From Amphritea sp. (GTDB taxonomy: Bacteria; Pseudomonadota; Gammaproteobacteria; Pseudomonadales; Balneatricaceae): DNA of 64,000 bases. Positions 17,946 through 29,300 of this stretch are shown in pieces (position 1 is the stretch's first letter; every line of letters begins with the position of its first letter). Below the pieces are notes generated by a model that was not told the origin of the DNA, did no database searches, and saw only the letters and a program-made list of their open reading frames with translations. The DNA is taken from positions 425,714 through 489,713 of the forward strand of contig NZ_JADGEW010000001.1 in assembly GCF_016744155.1 (NCBI RefSeq), in the 5' to 3' direction. Position numbers and translations under genes: made by a program.

Positions 17946-18680
17946 TTATTTAAGTGTCGTTGCAAGATAGTGACTGAAACGCTGCCAGGATTTAGTGTCA
18001 GCATCTTCCCGATAACGCTCTGAGCCAAAAACAGTGAATGCATGGGGTGCGCCGCTATAGGTGATCATTTCATGGGACACTTCACTACCTTCAAGTTCGC
18101 TGGCCAGTGCTGCAAATTGATCCATGGTAATAGCTGTGTCGGCGCTACCATGCATAATAAGCATTGATCCTTGGGTTTTTGAGTAGTCCTGCCCTTCAGG
18201 AGTATTTAGACCACCGTGAAAAGTTGCAAAGCCCTTAAGTGAAGCGCCAGAACGAGCCATCTCTAAAACAGCCGCGCCACCAAAACAGTAGCCCATCGCT
18301 ACACTGTTTTCTGTGTTACCACCCAGCTCTTTGGCTTTACTCATAGCGCCTTCAAGCAGGCTTCTCATTTTCTCTCGGTCTTGGTAAAGCTCACCGGTGT
18401 GCTGCTTTTTATCGATGACTTTGGTGGGTCTGACACCTGCGCCAAAAAGATCTGCTGCAAAGACTGAATATCCCATATCTGCCAGCATCTCGGCGCGTTT
18501 TATTTCGTAGTCGGTTAAGCCATCCCAATCGTGTACCAAAAGCACCATAGGTGCGCCTTGGGCTGGACTGGTGTAGTAACCCTCATAATCAAGACCATTT
18601 ACCTGATATTTTACGATGCTTCCAGCCTGAACGGCCGTTGAAAGAAAAAGGGAAAGCCCCAGCATAGAAAGGTAATTCAT
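17946..18680 (-). CDS. Exported dienelactone hydrolase family protein
   Basis: A 244-residue alpha/beta hydrolase with a signal peptide (about residues 1-20, ending VQA). The nucleophile is the cysteine in AMGYCFGGAAV, as in dienelactone hydrolases, with an acid in HGSADTAIT and His in SGAPHAFTVFG. The start was set at the ATG at 18680, which follows AGGTG; a GTG three codons earlier is possible. Most members have unknown substrates; a periplasmic esterase role is inferred. Confidence 0.85.
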   Translation of the reverse strand: MNYLSMLGLSLFLSTAVQAGSIVKYQVNGLDYEGYYTSPAQGAPMVLLVHDWDGLTDYEIKRAEMLADMGYSVFAADLFGAGVRPTKVIDKKQHTGELYQDREKMRSLLEGAMSKAKELGGNTENSVAMGYCFGGAAVLEMARSGASLKGFATFHGGLNTPEGQDYSKTQGSMLIMHGSADTAITMDQFAALASELEGSEVSHEMITYSGAPHAFTVFGSERYREDADTKSWQRFSHYLATTLK

Positions 18681-18897
18681 ATCGTTCACCTGGCATTATT
18701 GTATTGAGTTGTCATTAAGTGTGGAAAAATATCGACATTTGTCCAGCTCGTTGAGGAGTGTTACGGCATAACGGGTCAATAAGATCTGCAAAACGGACTA
18801 AATAGATAAATGAGTAGAGAGCTGTGAACAGTTTTCGATTTTATCTCTGTCGGTGATAACATACAGACCATAAATGAGAACGTAGAAAGGACTGGCA

Positions 18898-20409
18898 GTG
18901 TCCCATATAGACAGATCAACTTCAGCATTCCGAAACTTCCTTTGGTTACTGACGGGCTATATAGTGCTGCACCTGTTTATCCGTCTGGGGATGGGGGGGA
19001 CTCTGGAGTTGGATGAGGCAGAACAGATCATTCTGGGTCAGCAGCTTGAGTTGGGTTATAACACTCAGCCGCCTCTGTATACATGGATTCAATGGCTGTT
19101 TTTCCAGCTACTAGGTACCGGTGTTTTTGCCCTGGCACTATTAAAGTCACTCCTGCTCTTTTCAATCTATCTGTTTACCTGGCTGATCGCCCGGCAGGTT
19201 ATCCCCAATCAGCGGATGGCTCTGTTAGCTAGCTTTTCCTTATGTCTGATACCTAGTGTCGCCTGGGAGTCGGTCCGGGATCTGACCCATACGGTACTAG
19301 TTACAGCGATCGCTTCTGCCACCTTTTACACGGTATTTCGAATCTATCAGAAACGCTCACTTAGCGGATATGTTGCTCTGGGAGTTCTGTTGGCGTGTGG
19401 CATGTTGGCGAAATACAGTTTCGGTCTGTTTGCCGTTAGCCTGCTGTTGTCTGCTCTATCTGTTAGAGAATACCGTAGTCTGATTCTTAACCGACGAATG
19501 CTGCTTTCCATCAGTATCGCAATTCTGCTTTTCCTACCGCACCTGCTGTGGTCCATTGGACATCTCGAAGAGATTAAAACTTTTATTGGCGGGCAGGTAG
19601 GTGAAGGTCGTGAAGCCAGTTACTTGAGTGGTGTACTCATTGGGTTTTCGAGCCTGGCAAAGAATTCCGCTGAATTTCTGATCCTGGTCTGGCTGGTACT
19701 GACACTTATTTTCCCATCAGCTTATAAGCCGCTTTCTGCTGAGAATGAATGCATACACAGAGCGCTGCTGGCCCGCTTTTTAATCGCTGGGGGGCTGGCT
19801 TGTGTTGTCCTGATTCTACTGTTTGGTACGACTCAGTTTCAAAGCCGCTGGTTTCAGCCGCTGCTGATCTTCTTTCCTCTCTATATGCTCAGCAGAGTAG
19901 AAACTGTCGGATGTTCGGTACGGCGAGAGACCATACTGCGCTCCGTGATTGTCTTTTTTATAGTGATAGTGGTGGTTCTGCGTTTTGCTCAGTTTTGGCT
20001 GGCGCCCTATATCAAGCGCAACGCTAACCGCATGCAATACCCCTCTGCGGAGCTTGCGGAACAGCTGAAACAGGAAGGTTTTACAAGCGGTACTATTATT
20101 GGCGATAGCAATCTGACCGCCGCTAATATCGGGCTCTATTTTGAAAATTCCAGAATCCTGAGTCCGAATACTGAGTTCTTTATAGCCGCCCCCCGTGAAA
20201 GCAGTGGGCAGTGCCTGGTGGTCTGGAAGGCAACCCGGCATGATAATATGCCCGGTCCTCAGGTAGAGTATCTCAAGGGGTTGGGTATTGATGCTCAGAG
20301 TAAACCCTATCGATACATGACTGCGCCTTATCGTTATTCTGATAGTGGGGAGCATCGCATAGGCTATGTCCTGCTGGCATCTGAGAGTCTGTGCAATAAG
20401 CCTTTGTAA
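18898..20409 (+). CDS. GT39/ArnT-like membrane glycosyltransferase
   Basis: A 503-residue inner-membrane protein with roughly ten hydrophobic helices. The first periplasmic loop holds LDEAEQIILGQQLELGYNTQPPLYTW, reported here only as the D-E motif near residues 40-44 plus QPPLY, which is characteristic of GT-C transferases of the PMT/ArnT group that use polyprenyl-linked sugars. The C-terminal 130 residues are soluble and presumably periplasmic. The GTG start was chosen because it is the first in-frame start before a membrane helix. The acceptor may be lipid A or another envelope glycan; this cannot be settled here. Confidence 0.83.
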   Translation: MSHIDRSTSAFRNFLWLLTGYIVLHLFIRLGMGGTLELDEAEQIILGQQLELGYNTQPPLYTWIQWLFFQLLGTGVFALALLKSLLLFSIYLFTWLIARQVIPNQRMALLASFSLCLIPSVAWESVRDLTHTVLVTAIASATFYTVFRIYQKRSLSGYVALGVLLACGMLAKYSFGLFAVSLLLSALSVREYRSLILNRRMLLSISIAILLFLPHLLWSIGHLEEIKTFIGGQVGEGREASYLSGVLIGFSSLAKNSAEFLILVWLVLTLIFPSAYKPLSAENECIHRALLARFLIAGGLACVVLILLFGTTQFQSRWFQPLLIFFPLYMLSRVETVGCSVRRETILRSVIVFFIVIVVVLRFAQFWLAPYIKRNANRMQYPSAELAEQLKQEGFTSGTIIGDSNLTAANIGLYFENSRILSPNTEFFIAAPRESSGQCLVVWKATRHDNMPGPQVEYLKGLGIDAQSKPYRYMTAPYRYSDSGEHRIGYVLLASESLCNKPL

Positions 20410-20580
20410 ATCATTCCCCCCTGGTCTGGGTCTGCTGCTTCAGCCTTAGCTATTCGCTATGCTTCCTCATAAATAGAGCATAACGGTTGAATGGCCTATT
20501 GTTAAAGAAGCAGTTCTTTGTATTAAGCCGGTAGCCTGTTGCAGATCGCTGCATTTTTCTTGAAAGAAAGAGGCGGGGTT

Positions 20581-22029
20581 ATGGTTACAAAGAAGCAGCA
20601 AAACAGTCGTGAATCTAAGCAAACGACAGCAAAGCACTTTGCACCGATTATCGTTGATAAAGGCGCCCTCTGGGGTGAGCAGACGCAGCGTTCGCTGAAG
20701 AATTTCAATATTGGTCAGCAGTGTTTTGACGTGGGATTTATTGACGCCTTGGTGAGTATCAAACGAGTGAGTGCCGAGGTAAATCATGAAGCGGGATTGT
20801 TAGCTTCAGACTGCTGCCGCGCTATTGTCACTGCCTGTGATGAGATTTTGAGTGGCCGCCACCGCGATCAGTTTCCGTTGAGGGTGTGGCAAACCGGCTC
20901 CGGTACTCAGACGAATATGAATGTTAATGAAGTGATCTGTACCCTGGCGAATGCTTTGCTGGATGCTGATGTTCAAAAGCAGAACAAAGACAACACTGCT
21001 ATCCATCCCAATGATCATGTCAATAAGTCGCAGTCATCCAACGATGTGTTTCCCTCAGCAATGCATCTGGTGGTGGCACAGCAAAGCCATGAAACACTGC
21101 TCCCCGCTCTCGATCATCTGAACAGAACATTGAGCGACAAACAGACGGAGTTTGACGATATCTACACCGTGGGTCGAACTCATCTGATGGATGCACTGCC
21201 GTTACGGACCGGTGCTGCGATATCCGCGCATATAACCCAATTGAAAGAGGTCAGAGAGTCGATAAACCAAAGCCTGAACGGTATTTATAAACTGGCAATG
21301 GGTGGAACGGCGGTCGGCTCCGGCAGTAATGCCCCGCAAGGTTTTGGCGCGCAGGTTGCGGCAGGTCTCGCACAGCAGTATGGATTGCCGTTTACGTCCC
21401 ATGAAAATCTCTATGCGGCGGTGTCCGGAGAGAATGATTCTCTGCGTTACAGTGCTGCCCTTAAGCAGTTAGCCGCGGTACTGCTGAAACTGGCCAACGA
21501 TTTTCGGCTGTTGGGAAGTGGCCCTCGCAGTGGTCTGAATGAGTGGCAACTGCCAGCCAATGAGCCGGGTAGTTCGATTATGCCGGGTAAAGTTAATCCT
21601 ACTCAATGTGAGGCGCTAAGCATGGTCTGCTTGCAAGTGTTTGGCAATGATCTGACCGTATCGCTGGCGGCCTCACAGGGGCAGCTGCAACTCAATACCT
21701 ATCGCCCGGTTATTATCCATAATCTGATGGAAAGCATCGATCTGTTGACGGATGCGATGAACTCGTTTGCGAATCATTGTGTGGCTGGCCTGACGCTAAA
21801 TATCAGACAGATTGAATCCAATATGGCGCATAACCTCTCTACTATCACCCTGCTGATGCCGCAGCTGGGTTACGATATAGCCACAGGGATTGTTCATCAT
21901 GCCCATCTGAATCACTGTTCTCTGGCTGTTGCTGCCGAGGCGCTGGATTATTTCAGTAAGTCAGAATTTGAAACCTTGATGCGCGAGGTAATGGATAAGC
22001 AGTTACAAGAAAGCACCGGCAGCGAATAG
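20581..22029 (+). CDS. fumC: Class II fumarate hydratase
   Basis: A 482-residue member of the fumarase/aspartase superfamily. Signature phrases are LWGEQTQRSLKNF near the N-terminus, GSGTQTNMNVNEV, HPNDHVNKSQSSNDVFPSAMH and GSSIMPGKVNPTQCEA around residues 331-346. The combination is typical of fumarase rather than aspartase or argininosuccinate lyase. The ATG at 20581 follows AGAGGCGGGG; a TTG at 20539 is less likely. The extra, poorly conserved N-terminal 20 residues make it a little longer than usual FumC. Confidence 0.9.
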   Translation: MVTKKQQNSRESKQTTAKHFAPIIVDKGALWGEQTQRSLKNFNIGQQCFDVGFIDALVSIKRVSAEVNHEAGLLASDCCRAIVTACDEILSGRHRDQFPLRVWQTGSGTQTNMNVNEVICTLANALLDADVQKQNKDNTAIHPNDHVNKSQSSNDVFPSAMHLVVAQQSHETLLPALDHLNRTLSDKQTEFDDIYTVGRTHLMDALPLRTGAAISAHITQLKEVRESINQSLNGIYKLAMGGTAVGSGSNAPQGFGAQVAAGLAQQYGLPFTSHENLYAAVSGENDSLRYSAALKQLAAVLLKLANDFRLLGSGPRSGLNEWQLPANEPGSSIMPGKVNPTQCEALSMVCLQVFGNDLTVSLAASQGQLQLNTYRPVIIHNLMESIDLLTDAMNSFANHCVAGLTLNIRQIESNMAHNLSTITLLMPQLGYDIATGIVHHAHLNHCSLAVAAEALDYFSKSEFETLMREVMDKQLQESTGSE

Positions 22030-22085
22030 AGTGAACATATCGATGTTCCAGCCATTATCGTAACCAGAAAATTGAAATTACAGTA

Positions 22086-22114
22086 TTGACGCTGGTTCAA
22101 ATTAGCCCGATACT
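22086..22114 (+). promoter_or_regulatory. Predicted sigma-70 promoter upstream of the leader ORF
   Basis: TTGACG (22086-22091), 17-bp spacer, GATACT (22109-22114). The expected start is near 22121, three bases before a small ORF, so the ORF would have almost no 5' leader. Confidence 0.5.
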
Positions 22115-22123
22115 CAGCTCATT

Positions 22124-22234
22124 ATGAAATCACTTAACAACACTCCGCTTTCAGCGACAGATCAGCTCAATACATTGCGACGCCGTGTATCGATTGCCTG
22201 TGCCTGTTTGGGTGTTGTATCTCGACGACGATGA
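22124..22234 (+). CDS. Candidate leader peptide, arginine-rich, 36 residues
   Basis: A 36-codon ORF between fumC and the aminotransferase. It begins MKSLNNTPLSATDQLNT and contains an RRR run at residues 19-21 (CGA CGC CGT), CAC at residues 26-28, and a final RRR encoded by three consecutive CGA codons directly before TGA. A strong terminator lies 26 nt further on, before the aminotransferase gene. This is the geometry of an amino-acid attenuator; no Shine-Dalgarno sequence is visible. The coding status is inference. Confidence 0.35.
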   Translation: MKSLNNTPLSATDQLNTLRRRVSIACACLGVVSRRR

Positions 22235-22260
22235 CTGTCTAAGCGAATCAAATACTCAGA

Positions 22261-22290
22261 AAGCCGCAGGTAACCCCTGCGGCTTTTTTT
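22261..22290 (+). terminator. Terminator/attenuator ahead of the aminotransferase gene
   Basis: Ten-pair stem AAGCCGCAGG (22261-22270) with CCTGCGGCTT (22276-22285), loop TAACC, seven T from 22284. It lies 230 nt after fumC but only 36 nt before the aminotransferase ATG, so it may act on a short leader transcript rather than simply end fumC. Confidence 0.85.
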
Positions 22291-22326
22291 ATGCCTGAAA
22301 TAAATTACCTTTAAAGGAATACCCGG

Positions 22327-23542
22327 ATGAAACCTCTGTCTCAGAACAGCGTTTTAGCGAAACAAAACTATCTTATCCCCATCACCAAACGGCCTGAAAT
22401 CTGCTTTGTCCGGGGGGAAGGACATTATCTCTATGATCAGAACGACAAAGGTTATCTCGATTGGGTACAGGGGTGGGCGGTGAATACCCTGGGTCATAGC
22501 CCGCAGGTAATACAGCAAGCGCTGATTAAGCAATCCGCGCAACTGATTAACCCTGGCCCAGCCTTTTATAACCAGCCGATGCTGGAGCTGGCAGAGCTGC
22601 TATGTGAAAACTCAAAATTTGATGAGGTTTTTTTAACCAACAGCGGTGCTGAAGCCAATGAAGGCGCTATTAAGCTGGCCCGTAAATGGGGACAAAAGAA
22701 CAAGCGGGGAGCTTTTAAGGTGATTACTTTCGATCACAGCTTTCACGGCAGAACTCTGGCCACGATGTCAGCGACGGGTAAAGAGGCGTTTGCGCCGCTG
22801 TTTGAGCCAAAGGTGGGTGGCTTTACTAAGGTGCCTTATAATAATTTAGCGGCGACTGAAGCGGCGATTGATGATCAGACAGTGGCTATTATGCTGGAGC
22901 TGATTCAGGGCGAAGCCGGGGTTATTCCGGCTGATCCGGCATTTGTTGCGGGGCTGAATACGCTATGTAAACAGCATAATATTCTGCTGATTGTGGATGA
23001 GGTGCAAACGGGTATTGGCCGGACCGGGAGTCTTTTTGCCTATCAGTACTTTCAGGCTGAACCGCACATTATGACCCTGGGTAAAGGCTTAGGCGGTGGC
23101 GTACCTATTGCGGCGATGGTGATCAATAAGGCGGTTAGCTGCTTTGATTATGGTGATCAGGGCGGCACTTATAACGGTAACCCACTGATGTGTGCGGTAT
23201 CCACAGCGGTGGTTCAGGAAGTTTTGGCGAAAGGATTTCTGGAGCAGGTTAATCGGGTCAGCGACTATTTTTGTCAGCAGCTATCAGTTTTGGCTAAAGA
23301 GTTTGGCCTGGGGGCGACCAGAGGCAGGGGGGCTGCTGTTAGCCATGAATACCGGGCAGTTGTCTGCACCTGGTATTGTAGAGCTGGCAAGAGTGAAAGG
23401 TTTGTTGTTGAATGCGCCCCGGGAAGATTCTTTGAGGTTTATGCCTGCCTTGACACTGACAGAAAAAGAGGTAGATGAAGGGGTGCATATTTTGAGAGAT
23501 GTTTTGAAAGAGATTTTGAGGCAGGTACAGGATGAAAATTGA
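22327..23542 (+). pseudogene. Class III (ArgD-like) aminotransferase broken by a single-base frameshift
   Basis: The first 1.0 kb encodes a standard PLP aminotransferase of the acetylornithine/ornithine aminotransferase group: DYLDW-like core near residue 40, NSGAEANEGAIKLARK, FHGRTLATM, VDEVQTGIGRTG and the PLP lysine in TLGKGLGGGVP. At the run of six G (23327-23332) the frame is lost. The natural C-terminus (RGLLLAMNTG, then NAPREDSLRFMPALTLTEKE) continues one frame over, to 23542. Removing one G would restore a protein of about 404 residues. As written the frame ends at 23478 with an unrelated tail. Sequencing error, a real mutation or slippage are all possible. Confidence 0.85.
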
Positions 23543-23631
23543 TATTCCTCCAGCAGGAATCTTTATGCTTAGTCTTATCTGACGCCTGTCTTCGGTGGCC
23601 GCTAAGATGACAATCAAACATGCAAAAAAAA

Positions 23632-23667
23632 GCTTACCGACTCTGTATTGAGTGCGGTAAGCCTTTT
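23632..23667. terminator. Terminator between convergent aminotransferase and NSS transporter genes
   Basis: GCTTACCGACTC (23632-23643) pairs with GAGT-G-CGGTAAGC (23650-23662), one bulged G, with T4 after it and A8 before it, so it can work in both directions. Confidence 0.8.
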
Positions 23668-23692
23668 ACTGGATAGCGCAGCGCTTTTTGGC

Positions 23693-25108
23693 TTAAGCCA
23701 GGTTGTAGATAAATACCACCGTCACTGCAGCGGGGGTGATAAAGCGCAGGACAAACATAAACGCCTTGTACGCTAGCCCGTTCCCGATCGACAGTTCGTT
23801 CTCGCCAGCCTGTTTTGACATAAACCAGCCGACAAACAGCGCGATAAACAGGCCGCCCAATGGCATTATCAGGTTGGCAGTGAAGTAGTCGAACAGGTCA
23901 AAGAATGTTTTACCTGCGAAGCGCTCAAACATGCCCAGCGGGTGTACATCAGACCAGACATTGAGTGACAGAACCGTCAGAATACCCAGTCCCCAGACGC
24001 TGATGCCCGCGATCAGGGTGCCGGTCAGGCGGCTGATCCCTTTCTGTTCCTCAAACCATTCGACCACCGGCTCCAGCAAGGAAATAGCAGAGGTCACCGC
24101 TGCGACAACCAACAGCACGAAGAACAAGGTGCCGAATAGCACGCCGCCAGGCATCTGCCCGAAAGCCAGTGGCAGTGTTTGGAAGATAAGCCCCGGGCCG
24201 GCGCCCGCTTCAAGTCCGTTTGCAAACACTAGTGGGAAGATCGCCAGACCTGCCAGCAGCGCAACCGCAGTATCGACCACTGAGACGGTAATAGCGGTTT
24301 TAACGATGGAAACGTTCTTCGGCAGGTAGGAGCCATAGGCCATCATGACACCCATACCTAGGCTCAGGGTGAAGAACGCGTGGCCCAGAGCGGTGAGTAC
24401 ACCTTCAGTGGTCAATTTAGAGAAGTCCGGCTGAAACAGGAACTTGAAACCTTCGGCAAAGTTGTCGGTACTCATGGCGTAGCCGACCATCACCAGCAGC
24501 AGGGCAAACAGAACGGGCATCAGAATATTGATCGCCTTTTCCATGCCGGAGCTGAGGCCCCGGGCGACAATCATAATCACCAGCACCATAAACACAGAAT
24601 GCCAGAGTAGCAGGCTGTATGGATCGGCGAGCAGGTTGCCAAACATCGCACCGATCGTTTCGGTATCGCTGCCGACGAACAGTCCGCCTGCGGAGTTACC
24701 GACATAGGACAGTGCCCAGCCACCGATGACGGAGTAGAAAGACAGAATCAGGAAGGAAGCGAGCATCCCCATGCCACCGATCCAGATCCAGCGCTTAGAT
24801 AATCCATCACGCTGTACCAACTGACGCATGCTGTTGATCGGGCTTGAGCCACCACGACGGCCGATCATTACTTCGGCAATCATGATCGGAATACCGATCA
24901 GCGCGATACACAGCAGGTACACCAGTACAAACGCACCGCCACCGTTTTCACCGGTGATATAGGGAAACTTCCAGATATTACCCAGGCCGACGGCAGAGCC
25001 ACTGGCCGCCAGGATAAAGGCCATGCGGGAAGACCACAGTGGACGGTCTTTCTTAGTGTTAGCGCCAGCAGCAGATCCAACGGTTGGATTCTGTGTTAGT
25101 TCAGTCAT
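23693..25108 (-). CDS. Sodium:neurotransmitter symporter (NSS) family transporter
   Basis: A 471-residue inner-membrane transporter with about 11-12 helices. The NSS sodium/substrate site is seen in LAASGSAVGLGNIWKFPY (helix 1) followed by GENGGGAFVLVYL. The start at 25108 follows GGAGA; a longer frame to 25186 adds a non-conserved tail. Members import amino acids with sodium. Its position next to an amino-acid dehydrogenase and an arylpyruvate/2-oxoacid oxidoreductase suggests uptake of branched-chain or aromatic amino acids; this is inference. A paralogue lies at 43700-45064. Confidence 0.9.
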   Translation of the reverse strand: MTELTQNPTVGSAAGANTKKDRPLWSSRMAFILAASGSAVGLGNIWKFPYITGENGGGAFVLVYLLCIALIGIPIMIAEVMIGRRGGSSPINSMRQLVQRDGLSKRWIWIGGMGMLASFLILSFYSVIGGWALSYVGNSAGGLFVGSDTETIGAMFGNLLADPYSLLLWHSVFMVLVIMIVARGLSSGMEKAINILMPVLFALLLVMVGYAMSTDNFAEGFKFLFQPDFSKLTTEGVLTALGHAFFTLSLGMGVMMAYGSYLPKNVSIVKTAITVSVVDTAVALLAGLAIFPLVFANGLEAGAGPGLIFQTLPLAFGQMPGGVLFGTLFFVLLVVAAVTSAISLLEPVVEWFEEQKGISRLTGTLIAGISVWGLGILTVLSLNVWSDVHPLGMFERFAGKTFFDLFDYFTANLIMPLGGLFIALFVGWFMSKQAGENELSIGNGLAYKAFMFVLRFITPAAVTVVFIYNLA

Positions 25109-25147
25109 TTTTGAGTCTCCAGATTTTATTTTTATGCTTAGAGAGTG

Positions 25148-25184
25148 TGAAAATAAAAGGCCCGCCTTCATCAGACTGACGGGC
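25148..25184 (-). terminator. Minus-strand terminator between the dehydrogenase and NSS genes
   Basis: On the minus strand GCCCG...CGGGC arms (25180-25184 and 25160-25164) enclose a smaller TCAG/CTGA-type pairing and are followed by CTTTTATTTTC. It suggests the transporter is not only read through from upstream. Confidence 0.55.
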
Positions 25185-25218
25185 AATCAGCAGGGAGTAT
25201 TTCGCTGCTTAAAAAGAG

Positions 25219-26271
<1,053 letters not shown>

Positions 26272-26335
26272 AATTTGGTCTTCCTTAAATCGTTATTCTT
26301 GTTATTAAGCTCAGTCTCAAACTTCGCGCTACCGC

Positions 26336-29300
26336 TTATAGAACCGGGGCTGGTTGTTGGCTGTCGTTGGTCTGACTAACCCTGGCGAGAAGTTCCTGGC
26401 GTTGCTGCTGTGCTCTGTCGTAGGCGGCCTCTTTCACTGGTCCATAGCCGCGAATCACAGCTGGCAGGCGTGCCAACTCACAGGCATCCTGATGGCTATA
26501 GCTGCTAAGGGAGGTCAGCAGTTGTTGGATATCCCCCTCATATTCACTGATCAGGCGGCGTTCCAGACGGCGGTCGGTGCCGTAGCCGAACAGGTCGAGT
26601 GGTGTGCCGCGCAGGCTGCGCATTTTGGCCAGCAGGCGGAACAGCGGCAGTACCTTTTCGCTGAACAAGCGCTTGCGGGGTCGGCCAGTTGCCGGATTGA
26701 TGCGGCTGACCAGCGGTGGTGCGAGGTTGAATTCAAGCTTCAGGTCGCCCTCAAACTGCGCTTCCAACTGCTTGCGGAACTGCGTGGAAGTGAGCTGGCG
26801 GGCCACTTCATATTCATCCTTATACGCCAGCACCTTGCTGTAGTTTTCCGCGACGGCGAGGGTCAGGCTGGTGCTGTTAGTCTGGGCTTTCTCAGCCTGT
26901 TGAACCTTGTCTACCAGTGCTTTATAGCGGCGGGCCAGCGTGTCGTTCTGGTAATCACGCAGATGAGTCATTTCACGTTCGATGACTTCATTCAGGCTGG
27001 GCATCAGCTTGACTGCCTGTACTTGCGGATCGGGGTTGGCAATCGCCTGTACTTGCGCCAGACCGAATGCCGCGCGACGGCCCCACAGGAATGCCTGCTT
27101 ATTGGCCTTGATGGCGACGCCGTTGAGTTCAATCGCCTGTTCAATGGCTTCACTGCCTAGAGGAATCAGGCCTTTCTGCCAGGCGAAACCGATGCAGAAC
27201 AGGTTGACCGCCATGCCGTCGCCCAGCAAAGCAGTAGCCAGTTGAGTCGCATCCAGACTGTGGCTGCCATTGTTGATGGCGGTATCGCGGATCACTTGCT
27301 GCATCGCCTCAGTGGGTACCTGGATATCCGGGTCACGGGTGAACGCCGCGGGCATAGTCTCGTGATTGTTCACCACCACATGGCTACGCTGGCGATCGAG
27401 CTTGCCGAGCGCTTCCTCGCTGGCGCTAACCATCAGATCGAAACCGATCATCAGGTCGGTTTCGCCGGCAGGAATACGCACCGTGTGGATCTGATCCTGT
27501 GTATCGGCGATGCGGATGTGGCTCATCACGGCGCCAAACTTCTGTGCCAGACCGATCTGATCCAACACGCCGGCACCTTTGCCTTCGATATGTGCGGCCA
27601 TGCCCAGCAGGGCGCTGACCGTCACGACACCGGTGCCGCCGACGCCGGTCAGCATAATGTTATAGGGTGTGCTGCAGCTGGGCAGTATCGGCTCTGGCAA
27701 CTCGGTAAACGCCAGGTTGCTACCCACCGCTTCGGGCTTGCGTAGCGTGCCGCCCTTAACGGTGACAAAGCTGGGGCAAAAACCGCGTACGCAGCTGAAA
27801 TCCTTGTTGCAGGAGGACTGATCAATACTACGCTTACGGCCGCGATCGGTCTCCTTGGGTAGCAGAGACAGGCAGTTAGATTGAATGCCGCAATCACCGC
27901 AACCCTCGCAGATTTCCGGATTGATGACGACACGCTTATCCGGGTCGGTCATCTCGTTGCGCTTACGTCGACGGCGTTTCTCAGCGGCGCAGGTCTGGTC
28001 GTAGATTATTACCGTGCAACCGGATAGCTCTCGCAACTCGATTTGCACTGTATGCAGGTCATCGCGATGGTGGAAGGTAACGCCGTCGGCAAACTCAGCC
28101 CGGCTCGGATACTTGTTCGGCTCATCGCTGACCAGGGCAATACGGCGGATACCTTCACCGTACAGCTGGTGAGATATCTGCTGCACTGTCAGGGTGCCAT
28201 CGATCGGCTGGCCACCGGTCATCGCTACAGCGTCGTTGTATAGCACCTTATAGGTGATGTTGACGCCGGCTGCGACGGTCGCGCGGATTGCCAGTAGACC
28301 CGAATGGAAGTAGGTACCGTCGCCCAGGTTCTGAAACACATGCTTGTTGTTAGTGAACGGTGCCTGGCCGATCCAGGTAGTGCCTTCACCGCCCATCTGG
28401 GTGAAGGTGTCGGTGCCCCGGTCCATCCAGGTGGCCATGTAGTGACAGCCAATACCGCCCAGGGCGCGGCTGCCTTCTGGCAGTGTGGTGGAGGTGTTGT
28501 GCGGGCAGCCGGAACAGAAGTGCGGGGTGCGCTCCAGCAAAGACCGTGGTTGGGCAAGTTCGGCTTCTTTTCCGGTCAGAAAATCCAGACGATTGCTGAT
28601 TTTTTCGCTGTTGTAAAACGGTGCAATGCGCGCGGCAATGGCTCGGGCGATCATCGCTGGCGTAAGCTCGCCTAATGAGGTGAGCAGTTCGTTGTTCTGG
28701 TCATCGCGCTTGCCGACGATTATCGGGCGGGTAGATTGGTCCTGCCAGCTGTAGAGCTGTTCTTTCAGCTGATCTTCGATCAGGCCACGTTTCTCTTCGA
28801 TCACCAGGACTTCATTCAGACCCTGGGCAAACTCATGAATGCCTTCGGGCTCCAATGGCCATGGCATCGCCACTTTATAGAGGCGGATGCCCAGCGAGGC
28901 TGCTTGCTGGTGGCTAATGCCCAGGTCTTCCAGCGCCTGCAAAACATCCAGATAGGACTTGCCGGTGGTGACAATCCCGAAGCGCGGTGTGGTGGTTTCA
29001 ATGATGGTGCGGTCAAGACGATTGGTGCGGCAGAAGGCCTGCGCAGCATGTATTTTATAGCGGTGCAGGCGCTCTTCCTGCTGCAGTGGCTTATCCGGCC
29101 AGCGGGCATTCAGCCCGTCCGAGGGTAGCTCAAAATTTGTGGGTGTGTTGATCTCAAGACGTGCTTGATCCAGATTAGCCGAGATCGCAGAATCCATCAC
29201 TTCGGCCAGCGCTTTCATGCCGACCCAGCAGCCGCTGTAGCGGGACATCGCCCAGCCATACAGACCGTAGTCGAGCATTTCCTGAATACCGGATGGATAC

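Noticed and set aside
26354-27160. 268-codon plus-strand frame opposite the oxidoreductase
   Set aside because: High GC of the sense gene removes stops in the opposite strand; the sense gene is clearly conserved.
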